Origin: Nautilus pompilius
Taxonomy: Eukaryota > Mollusca > Cephalopoda > Nautilida > Nautilidae
DNA: 64,000 nt
Assembly: GCA_018389105.1 (NCBI GenBank)
Contig: JACATO010000122.1
Span: 697,001-761,000, forward strand
Direction of reading: 5' to 3'
How positions within the stretch are numbered: the first letter of the stretch is position 1; each line of letters starts with the position of its first letter. The translations under genes were made by a program, and so were the position numbers. A model generated the notes under the pieces. That model did not search any database. It saw only the letters and a list, made by a program, of their open reading frames with translations, and was not told where the DNA came from. Below are positions 47,063 through 57,345 of this stretch, piece by piece.

Positions 47063-49859
47063 CTGTCTTTCTGTTATGATTTTTCTTATGTTGCTTCAAA
47101 AAATCATTGTGGCTCCCCACGAGAAAATTTAAAGCCCGTCCAGGAATTTGCTTCTCCCGCCGGATCTGCTTACCCATAAGAGGCTGGACTTGATGCAGAT
47201 TCTTTGGTTGCCTTGACCTGAAAGATGGGAATAGAAATGCCCCAAGATGGCAGACGCTTATAAGGAAAAACGTTACGTAGTGCATTGATGATCAAGTCCT
47301 TGGACCTTCGGTTCTGCAGCTGTCCGATACGCGGGGGCTACTCCACTTCGATCTGATGATTGGCAGTAATCGGGTGGCTTCAGAGACAATGCGTGTGGCC
47401 TCATCGGCAAACGCTCCGTCCTCCCGGATTCTGACATCTTGTAGTTCCTTGCCATCGGCTTGGAGCTAAGAGAATGGCACTGGACGGAGCTCGGAACTCT
47501 TTGGTCTGGCTCCTGGTTTCAGTCATAAGAAGTACGCCCTCATCCGGGGTGAGGGGGCAGTGGCGCGGACCGTTCTCAATTTTCTACTAATTACTAGTTG
47601 AGACAGATGACGCATGTCCCGCTGTTCCCCCGTGTATAGCGAACCCTCTAATACAATTGTGACCAAATAGTGGCGGACACTGAAGAGTTTTAGTTTCCAG
47701 TTACAATTAGCAAATTTGCATCAGGGTCTGGTCGGGCACATGTATGGAAGCGGCTCTGACCTTATTTTTCTTACCTTTAGGGTCACACGAGTAGCCTCTT
47801 TTTGTCCAGGTAAAGGACAGCTATGCCAACAATATGTCTATACCCTGAATGAAAAATGGGTGAATAGCTTTTAAATAAAAAAAAAAAAAAAAAACCAAAA
47901 AACTTTGAGTTTTACGACAGATCGTCCAGAGATTTTCGGAATCTATGGTTTCTCCCACAAACTCGGTGATATTCAGACTCAAGCAGGATTGACAATGTAT
48001 AAGACTGTAGTTTAAAACTCATTTGCCTTCCTTAGACTCCAAGCATACTTCTTATGAGGAGGCTGTGACTTTAGCAGCAGCAGCAACAACAGCCAGGTGT
48101 TATGACCACTATTTCAACTGCTGGTTGGACAGCTCCATCCACAGTCATGAGTTCAAACCACAGAGAACCTATGCAATTAAGCGAATTATAGACAGTACAA
48201 AAAGTACTCTATCTTGAGGATAACAATCAATCTTTAATTATAAATTTGCACATATAATCCACATAGACGTCATTCTCGAAACCTTTATCTAATAAATTAC
48301 ATTTATTGGATGGGGTAGAATGAATAAGAGTTTTTTGTACCTGTTAGCATTCATTATTGTAACTACATTTTCTGTCCATCATAAAAATATGTATCGCTCT
48401 ACTCTCTAGTCTTATTCTCTGCTCTGTTTGTCAATAGCTTCTAAAGAGTTCTCTGCCAAGCCATTTGTTCAATAACTATAGTACATTATATATTTAATAA
48501 AGAAAACAATTTTATATGAATTTTATATTTCCTATAATTATTGCGTATAGACAGACTAATAGCATTCAGAATTATGAGCTCATAGAAAAATGTTTCTTTC
48601 AACTTTTTTATTAAATAAAATGCATTATCCCAGGTGAAAAATAACATCAACAAAAATAGCACATCAAACATAAACTGTTAGTTTTGACATTATAATAATG
48701 CAAGAAGTGGGAAATAATAACAAACCCAGCAAATTATTTATATGAATGCTAAATTAAGCTTGATAAAAATGAAAATTCATATCAAACAAGACTATTATCT
48801 ATTACTGCCCTTCATAAAGATGGTTACTCTCTAAGGAATATTGTAAAGGAAGTTAGAGATGTAAGGTAGTGTGTGTGTGTGTTTGAGTGAACAAACATCC
48901 ATAAACTGAAATTGTTCAGCCATTAACTTAAAGGGTTTATAAAAACTACAGAATTGGGAGATAGATTGCTGTAAAGGTTAACATTTCAACTTTTACCATC
49001 AAAAGAAAAGTTGGATAGATTAGCCAAATAGCAGCTAGAAAGTCCTTGTTTAGACATAGTAACAAAAAGAACTTAACTGGATTAAACAACTGATCAGATA
49101 AAAGGTCTGTAATATTTGGTTCTAAGCAACAACAGAAAAGAAATAGTTAAGCAGCTTAGTGTTGCTAGTTAATTAATTGGCAACTTGATACAAATTGATG
49201 CAATTCTGATTAAAATGATACATCACAACTGAAATGTTATGCATTTCCATCATCAGATCATTTGAGAAGTGATGGATTTTGTAATGCAGCAAGATACTGA
49301 TCCATAACTGCAAAGCTGTTGGAAGGTTTTCTTGTAGAAGCCCCTGCCAATCAATATCCAAATTTGAAATGTGCTGAACTTATGTAAAATAAATTAGAAA
49401 AAACACATAAATCAAAGAAAAAGGTCATACTTACAATGTAATATTTTGAAATGTTACTGAGTGAATGTCCAGAATATGTGCAGCATTTTCACTTAAAAAG
49501 TGGCTATTTCGATTAACACCACAATTAAGTTTACATGGTTTACTTAATTTTTAATAGAGCTGAGCACCAGTGTATATAGTATGGGCACAAATTACGCACA
49601 TTAGAAGGTTAACAGATAGTAGTTTATTTGCATATGCACAAACTCTAATATTAGAAAAATTGAGAGATGCAATTTTTGCTTTTTCTTTGCAATCCCACAC
49701 TAGATATGGCATACAGTCAGACAGATTTTAATGAAAATGTTGAGGAATAGTCTTCAAAATAGCAGCAAAGGTTACCAAGGAATTTTGAAACTAATATTTT
49801 TAAAAAATTCATATGATCTCATACACATACATACACACACAAACACATACTAGACAGCA

Positions 49860-50300
49860 TTCATTCCAGAAATATGAAGGCCAAGATAGCTATTAAAGGC
49901 ACACTGTTTTCCTTAGATTCTAAAAAAGTGGTAGACAATTTTCTTTTGTATTTGGGGGGGTCCATCATTTTTCTGAAATATAGAACAATCAGATTATACT
50001 TATTGGGTATGGCATGTTGAATAAAAATGTGTTTGTATTTCTTAGTGTCCAACTTTAACCAAATGCCAATCCACTTATGAATGTACACTTCCAAACTTGA
50101 ATTACACCACTATCATGTTTAATTTTTACTTTCCTGGTAACCTTAGTGTCTTACTGTTGTACCTTTTACCAACTTTTGAATAACCCCCCCACTTCTTACA
50201 CCCAAACAATTCAAATCTTGACTTATCTGTAATCATCAGTACATTTTTTATTCTGCACTCAAAACACTTGGTAAAAAGGCCAAATTAAAAACAACTTTAT
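49860..50300 (-). pseudogene. Tc1-like transposase fossil
   Basis: The minus strand reads VLMITDKSRFELFGCKK near 50265-50215 (first catalytic block), then VKHDSGVIQVWKC (family VKHGGGSIMVWGC) near 50120-50080, then FQKNDGPPKYKRKLSTTF (family FQQDNDPKHTS) near 49990-49935. The order is right and the frame changes several times. Confidence 0.75.
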
Positions 50301-52733
50301 TTGGGAAGTTATTTTCAACCTGGTGTTGCTTTGTCAGTGCAATACCATACAAGCTCACACAGGGAGCCATCCTTGTTTATCTTAAGCAGGGAGCATTCAG
50401 TTTACTAATTTTTCAAATATTTCTTCAGCTTGAACCACCTTTTTTTTTAAAACTTACAAAGATCAATACATTGTATTATAAATTAGCCATTGTTGTATTT
50501 GTTTATTTCCTATTTGCATAAGAAAATCTCATATAGACTAAAAGTAATACCAACTATTTAACAATGACATCTTATTTTTTTCTGTTTAAGCCATTCACCA
50601 TTACTTTTATAAGAAATAATAATGCATATAAGAGGTCCAAGAGACCATTACAAGCAAACAAGGTTATTTATATGTACTATATAGACACAAAGGGTGCTTG
50701 TTATCTTTCAGACTAGCAATTTCACTGACCTATCTTTATAGCACAACAATAACCAACCATTCTATGGTGTCTTCAAGAATGTGGATATCTTTTTATTTTA
50801 TAATCTGTAGAGTTATATTGGTAAAAATTGTTAATATCTGAATAACCGTTTTGTTACTGTACCAGCAGCTCCAGTATTCTTGACATCACACTGCACCATC
50901 TCCAGCTGTATTCTGTAACTCCCAACAATCTTTTCACCAAAATTATTTTTCTGTACATATTTTACTGTAAACTGTTACTTAGTTTCTACTTCCCCATCAT
51001 CACTACATCTCTCTGCACCTGCTGCTATTTGCATTTTTGTCTATTTTCAATCCTCTTGCTATTTCAGTCTTCAAAAGGAACAATATTTTCTCTCTTTTTT
51101 GTTTCAAAATCTTCAGCATTTGAAATGTACTGGTCTTCCCCTTGCAGACTAGAAGACAAATTCAAGGAAATCAATCATAAAGTTTTGATGCCCAATAAAT
51201 AAATTCAAAGAAAACATTCCAAAAATTGGCTTTAAGATTAGTATTTTAGTCTTTTGAAAAATTCAAAAACATTAATTAAAACTTAATTTACAAATAATTG
51301 TTTTAAAAAAAGTCAATACCTTTACTATATAAATGATTTCTGAAATAGTAATAACAGTGAAAAAAAAAGTGGGTAGAAAAACGTTTTCAAAAGAATGGTT
51401 ATAAACTAAACATTTTTCTTTAGCTGGTCGAATGGCTTTTGTTCCAGTTTCCTGATCAACGGGAGACAACTCTATTTATTATATACGTTTGATTACAACA
51501 AAACATTAGGAAAACTTATAAGAATATTAAAAGTACAATGGCATTGTCGTTCTAATGCAGTGTTGTAAGAATATTGCCTGCTAAAGTTGGAAAATAAGTA
51601 TGAAATAAAATATTACAACAATTAAGTCAAGTTTCATAATAATACAGGAGTATTATCTCTGCATATGTCACTAGTACATTGTGTCGCTACTACATTTAAT
51701 ATTTATTATATTTTGCTCTTTAAAAAACATCATTTTGAAAGCTTCACCTTTAATTGGTTGTCTAGATTTATTTTAGAAATTACATTTTAAATTTTAGTAC
51801 TTAGAAAAACAAAAATTGTTGTCAGTTGCCAAATATAATTAAAAGCTATACTTTTATCGGTTTCTAAGAATTTGTGCATCTGTGTATTACTAGAATGATC
51901 ACTGTTGTTGCATTATTTATAAATATTTCAAATTTTAGAATACATTTTTTAATACATTGTTCAAAAACAAGCTTGCTTATGAATAGGCTATATTTTAGAT
52001 TTGCTTGACTTTAATATTTATTTTCACAAATGTTAGAATTTACAATATAACTATACGAAGTTTCTACATTGTAATGGTTTCATAACTTATATTAGTAATC
52101 TTCCATAATATTGCACATTTCCTCATTTAAATATCCCAGTGACGAGATCGTTATTTTAACTTTATCATATTATTTATAAATCTGAGTAGAATTACTCTAA
52201 TAGACACATCACATATTCAGTGGCCTTAACTGTGAGCTCTGTATTGAACATTTTAATGCAGTTTTACATGAAATATTTACTTCAGGATAAATTTTGTAAA
52301 ATATGTATGAAAAAGTTTTTCCACTTGAAATTTGATGCAGATTGCATTTTTTGCACCTAGGTACTGCTTCAAATCTAACACTGCTAAAGTTAGCAAAACA
52401 ATGATTCTGTACACTGTTTGTGAAAATCATTAACCCATAAACCACAACACTGGCATGCTGAATAAGCTCTTGTCACTGTCGGGATTTATTTCTTTGTCTT
52501 TAATTCTGCCTTTCTTCAATATCTCATTCTGTACTGCAACAGTAGTTTTACCATGGGCGGTTTCTAAATATCCATAACTCTATGTCACCTTTGTAACAGT
52601 TGATGTATCACTTTCTGATGTATTTATAGTGAACAGGAAGGTTAAATACCTGTGTACCAGTGCAGAAATGTTTCAAACTGATGTTAGGCATCCAAAATCT
52701 GAACATAATTCTACCAGATGACAAAGAACTTAC

Positions 52734-52917
52734 CATCTAATTTAGACCATTTAAAAACTCTGCAATGGTAAATATCTCTGCATATTGCACTGCTATGTCA
52801 GCAAATGTATCATTAGGTTGTAGTAATTCAATGTCGTCAGAAAAACCCAGAGTTGACTTTTCCCCATTTAACTTTGCATCCGTATTTAGTTTTCTCCCAT
52901 TTTTTTTTCTCTTCCTT
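52734..52917 (-). other. exon-like segment, unidentified
   Basis: It lies between an acceptor (GATTATTTTGTAG) and a strong donor (ATG|GTAAGT) on the minus strand. One frame is open for about 59 codons, including GFSDDIELLQPNDTFADIAV and AEFLNGLN, and stops two codons before the donor. It could be an exon of an antisense or divergent transcript from the 53.7-kb CpG island, or chance. Confidence 0.2.
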
Positions 52918-53573
52918 CTACAAAATAATCTTTGGATTCCATCAACTCAAAAAATAACACTGAGGCAGTGCTTTGTACCTGAGTTTTTGATATGCTAATT
53001 TGATTTCCCAATGAGACATCAGATCTGTTATACCCAATTTAACAAGGTAGAAAATAAATTCAGCACTAATGTCTGTCCTCTGTCATCATGTATCCTGAAA
53101 TTTATATGCATTATTTTAATTTTTAAAATTGTTTTGGATTCTAAGAAATTTAAAAATTGGAATTTAATTAACAGGTTTAATTCAAATATCAAAGGCATGG
53201 ACTTTCATCCATTTTATGCAACTCAACTGTGTCCCTTAAAAAGAAGAAGAAGAAGAAGAGATTAGAGTCGCTATCAGCCAAGAGATGTCATTATCCATTT
53301 TGGTTTTACCTAAATTAAAATGTGTGCTGAAATAGCAGTAGTAGGGAGCTATGTCAGGCCCCTGGTGTTCTAATGATCCCAGCCGTTCTTCGGACGAATA
53401 TCTGTATTAAATTATGTTGAATTAAAAAAAAAAACACAGAAACAAGGCCACTAAAAGAATAGTAATGTTAAAGTTTAGTTTAGGCTGGCCACAACAGGGA
53501 TGCATGATAGATGGATGGAACCAGTAGAAGGCCAACTGGCTTGGTAGTGTTAAGAACAACATGCAATTTTCCC

Positions 53574-53605
<32 letters not shown>

Positions 53606-53699
53606 CGGTAGTTATGACACCGGGCTGCACTTTGCTAATATAACCGTTTGAATTTTTAGAACGTGTATCGAGTTTCCAGAAATAATAAATCACAGACTG

Positions 53700-54265
53700 T
53701 TGTTAATGGCACAGAGAGAGGAGAGGAGAGGAGAGGGAACGGGTGGGTAGCTGGGTAGCGGGGCTCCGTGACGCCCGTTACGGTCACTCGCGTCAGCCAA
53801 TCAACACGTAGTGTTGTTTACATCCTCATTTTCGGCCGCGCAGTGAAGTGATATATTCGGGATATTTGAAGACTCGGGGATTAACCATTCGTGCACCTAG
53901 ATGCCGGGTATTGTAGGTGAGGGGCCCCGGGTCCTGCCCGGCTGACGCGGAGCGGTCGGCCGATCGAGTGGAGCGCAGGAAGGCGAGAAGCCAGGGCGGC
54001 GTCGGCAGTCGAAGTTCAAGGCTGCCTTGTTTTGCCTGGGATCAGTATTACTTAGTGCTTACTACATCACTGCATGGGCACAAAGCCGCCTAATTATTCA
54101 TGGTTTACCGGCGGCTGGAGGAAGTACTGCTCCCGGGGCCGCGTATCTATCTGCCCCGCTGTCTGGTGATGATGTCGCATTCGGTCATTGTCCCCCCCCC
54201 CTCCCCCCCACCGCCGCCAACCCGCGCGCGCTCGGCTCGGCTCGCTCCCTTGTCCAGCTCCGACC
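53700..54265 (+). promoter_or_regulatory. CpG-island promoter of an unidentified plus-strand gene
   Basis: Abrupt rise in GC and CpG after 53.7 kb, with a CCAAT box (GCCAATCA at 53796-53803), GC-rich motifs and a long C tract near 54191-54210. TCCCTTGTCCAG at 54245-54256 looks like a splice acceptor just before the first ATG, so a 5' UTR intron is possible (a donor candidate, GTAG|GTGAGG, lies at 53917). Confidence 0.55.
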
Positions 54266-54295
54266 ATGATGGCTAAGCGCTGCTGCGAGGAATGA
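54266..54295 (+). CDS. upstream ORF of nine codons overlapping the main start by ATGA
   Basis: MMAKRCCEE and TGA; the stop TGA at 54293-54295 shares two bases with the ATG at 54292. Such an arrangement permits termination-coupled reinitiation. It would down-tune the main frame if both are on the mRNA. Confidence 0.4.
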   Translation: MMAKRCCEE

Positions 54296-54442
54296 CGACG
54301 ACGACCCTGCCGGAGACTTTGAACCGTTTGGCGATGATGTATTTGAAGAGGAAAAGGAGGAAATGTGCAGCTGCTGTCGAGGTCTTCACGCTGGGTTTGT
54401 GCTTGCTAATTGTTGCTGGGAAATCAAAATCCAAGGATGGAG
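54292..54442 (+). CDS. first coding exon of an unidentified gene, signal-peptide-like N terminus
   Basis: ATG at 54292 opens 50 codons plus one base to a strong donor (GGAG|GTATGT). The product begins MTTTTLPETLNRLAMMYL, then the basic KRKRRK, then a hydrophobic run (CAAAVEVFTLGLCLLIVAG) and a charged KSKSKDG end. This looks like a signal peptide or signal anchor with a long n-region. A second frame over the same exon is open and acidic (four Asp, then PAGDFEPFGDDVFEE) but has no upstream ATG. I do not recognise the protein. The rest of the gene would be spliced from exons beyond what I could find, probably past the window end. Confidence 0.45.
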
Positions 54443-56079
54443 GTATGTTCGGTCACGTTAACCATAGCCGCCCGCCCGCTACGTAGGGCAGCTCAGCTCG
54501 GCTCGGCTAGCGACGGCTCCTTTCGCCTGGTTCATTAAACACCAGTCCTCCCACTAAGAGTGTGTTTTTATAAGCGGGTTCCCTAATGGTTCTATTTCAA
54601 GTGTTTATTGCTGTCTCTCCCCCCCCCCCTTATACACACACACGACACACCGAGTGACACATTTTCGCCTGTGTACCTACTAGATTTTCCCAATTAGTCT
54701 CATCTCTGTCCTCGGTAGAGCGATGAATGATGATGCGCCAGGATGGGCTTCCTGCGATCCCCGGAAACCCTGGCCCTTTCGACATTTAGAAGCCAGAAGG
54801 ACATGTTTTCTTCTCCGACTGACCGCCGACCTTAACGGCATTCCGGGCCGGGCTATCCATCCACGGCTGGGGAGGGGTCTGGGACACCGGTAGGGTGACT
54901 TCATTGACCGTAGTATCGATGCCCTCAGAACTTCTTCATGAGAAAGAAGGGGGGAAAGAAAGAGAGACGGATCTCAGCTTTAAGTTGGGCGAGATCAGGG
55001 GACGACGAGGGCGGGCCGCTTCCACTTACAGAAGTAGTGGAGAGATGCGATAAAGGGAAGGGAGGAGAAGGAAAAATAAACGCGCCCCCCCCTTTTTTGT
55101 GCTTGGTTTTCAGTTTGGGGATCGTGTGGGAAGTTCTATATGGTCGTGTTTAAGGGTGTATCAGTATCCAGAAGCGAGGAGGAGTTACATCCCTTACGTA
55201 AGCAGCACCAAAGCTTGTCAAGATTGGTGACCTTAATTTGTCTGTCTGTGTCTCCCCTCCTCCCCCCCCCCAAGTCAGTGGACTGGCTGAACCCTTAAAG
55301 TCATCTAGCCCCCTCCCCGAAGGCCTGACTAATGTTCTCGAGGCTTACGCAAAATCCCCTCCCAAGTGTTTGTTTGTTAGCATCTGTTTAGTAAAACAGC
55401 TACCGAAAACCGTTATCAGTCTGGCTTATTCTGTAGTACTTCTTACAGGTAACGACATCTGTTAGAGAACCCGACTCCCTGTCTTCCCCCTGGGAAACAT
55501 CAGCCGAACACGATTGCTGATTTCCACTTTGATTCATCCCCAGTAAAAGAAAAGAGAAAATAACTGTCTATTTGTTGATTGATTTTTTTTTAAAAAAAAA
55601 AAAAAGGGGGGGGCTTGACTTTACCTTTGTGGTCACATTGACTTCTTAACTAAAAGGAATATTAGGGAATCTCAGATTAGTCGAAACAAATGTAATGGAA
55701 TGCCAAAAAAAAACTGGCAGTCCTACCCTATAAAATGCCATCTACTGCAAAACACGTATACTTATATTTTTCATTACAGATCTGTACTCAAACAATTCAG
55801 AAACAATACCTTAACCTTTTAAAAAAAAGGGCGGGGTGTAATATGATGCCACGGAAATTGTATTGTTACTGGTGTTAATAACATTTAAAATGAGTTTAAC
55901 AAAATTTGGTGATGTTATTGGATCAGCAGATAGCGTCACATGCGCGTTTTGTTTGATATGAACATTTGTTGCTAGTAGTGTTAGGTTTTGCATTTGCAAA
56001 GTATGAATGACTGTGAATAACTTATTCTGGATGCCCTTTCCAGTCAAAGCAGAGCATCTTAGACATTTTGGGTGTTGGA
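54443..56079. other. start of the presumed first intron of the unidentified gene
   Basis: Decaying CpG island to about 55.4 kb with C tracts near 54618, 55085 and 55261, then AT-rich DNA. No exon was recognised. Confidence 0.4.
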
Positions 56080-56500
56080 CTTGCCCAAAACTGGTGGCTA
56101 GGCTGTGTCCACATGTCTACCATAAGTTGCCTTGTGTTTTTTCATGAAGCTTTGCTCCAGATGTTCCATCAAGGCAACATCTGTCTCCAAACAGCAAGGT
56201 TGACATGAGCTTTTGTTGTTGTCCTGACTTAAAATGTGCTGACTGGTTACTCAGATTTTAACCCCACTGGGCATGTTTGGGTTAAGTTATGGATGTTGTC
56301 ATTGTTTTGGAGACTTAACAGCAGTCTGTTGCAGTACCATAATAGGATTATATCAACATCCTTCCAGCCAGGATATGTACATTCATTATAGCAAAAGGTA
56401 CTAGCCATGTCAGATAAGGACTGCATGAATCCTGGTGTCATGTGATGTTGTAACATCCAATGATATGAGGTCATACAATGAACTGTACTGCTGTGGATGT
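56080..56500 (+). pseudogene. Tc1/Bari-like transposase fossil, C-terminal end
   Basis: The plus strand shows a degraded catalytic block near 56175, then SDFNPTGHVW near 56250-56280 (family SPDLNPIEHVW), then, in shifted frames, a segment about 50 codons long with the spacing of the terminal EW-x-x-IPQ-x-x-I-x-x-LI-x-SM block. Several stops are present. Confidence 0.5.
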
Positions 56501-56849
56501 TGAATATTAAAACTATTTTTTCCATTTGAATTTCTGGAGAGAATGCAAAAACTTTCCATTTGAATTATAAATGGTATAAATATAGTTAAGAAATACTATT
56601 AAAATTACCTAGTTTGATGCATCCTTGTTTTTGAGATAACCAACTTTGTTCTTTATTGTATTCACATCATTAGTCTTTATGGATTAGTGTTTTCCAGATC
56701 TATTCACTGCTTCAGGAGGTGATACTGCAGCTCCCAGCATAGGTAGATGTTTTGGTGCTTGAATTTTATTTGGAAATTTTTTGAGAGCACTTCAAGATTG
56801 GTCTAATCCACCAAATATTGTTACACAATGACTGATGCTTGTGGCTGTT

Positions 56850-57345
56850 CCTGTACCATTGCTGGGGGGGCACAAAATTTTCTTAGCTGGTCAGGTCTTC
56901 GTTATAGTCTGCTACAGATGCTTCTTAGCTCTGAGTATCCACTGTTTGAATTTCATTGTTACTATTTTTTTTCAGTTAGTATTTCCTGAAACCTTGGCAT
57001 AAGAGCCCGCTAGGGCATATTGGACATCTGCAAGCAGTTGATGGAGTCAAGGTTACAAACTAAGAATTTTATTGCTTCCATGTAATCAAGCCGAGCAAGT
57101 GGACTGAGCATTAGCTTCACATTTGGTACATGACACAAAAAAAGACATGGGGGGTTTCAGGTCGCAAAATTTGCTCTGATGCTTTCCTTTGTAAATAACA
57201 AATTTCATACGCGTTTGCCATAAATGGATTTCTTTGCTTGTACTCATACTGACCATTGACAAAGTCTGTCTTCTCAGCACATACCCTGCACAGTCATTTT
57301 TGTAGAAGGCTATGATTTCTTCCGCTAAATCATCAGGCAATGGTT
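56850..57345 (-). pseudogene. fragment of a repetitive invertebrate ORF, probably transposon-derived
   Basis: The minus strand reads LAEEIIAFYKNDC, then VSMSTSKEIH, then KHQSKFCDLKPP and SCTKCEAN. This fits a repeated ORF type common in invertebrate genomes with the order AEEVxxFYxxDxxSR...KxxVSVS...R...K..FSKFCELRPK...C-x-C-x-HQN. The usual VCxCxxHQN end is decayed, and what lies beyond 57090 has only weak similarity. I infer a transposon origin; the family name is not certain. Confidence 0.4.

Larger units (their letters stand above)
30500..48000. other. CpG-retaining block of about 17 kb
   Basis: By eye, CG dinucleotides are common throughout this stretch, including in its AT-rich parts (for example 37.4-42.6 kb) and inside old transposon fossils. 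They are scarce from 0.6 to 30.5 kb, 48.6 to 53.6 kb and 55.5 to 64 kb, apart from young transposons. Both possible first exons of the PPP1R27-like gene lie inside. I read it as a region not methylated in the germ line. Boundaries are approximate and were not computed. Confidence 0.6.
47063..53690. other. gene-free stretch between the two CpG-rich regions
   Basis: 47.1-47.8 kb is GC-rich with open frames on the minus strand that I cannot assign. From 48 kb on it is AT-rich and CpG-poor with a Tc1 fossil at 49860-50300, a GT repeat at 48869-48882, and a run of about 20 A at 47876. Nothing else was recognised except a weak exon-like segment at 52734-52917. Confidence 0.5.

Noticed and set aside
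46854-47285. Minus-strand open frame of 143 codons with a faint H2A.Z-like look (RALNFLVG, then SKKTRTTTP)
   Set aside because: Too few matching residues and poor spacing, and the frame overlaps the tRNA-like element. I regard it as chance.
53901-53930. ATGCCGGGTATTGTAG followed by GTGAGG, a possible MPGIV first exon
   Set aside because: Five codons are not enough. They resemble the start of NDUFA8, but no second exon was found; it may equally be part of a 5' UTR.
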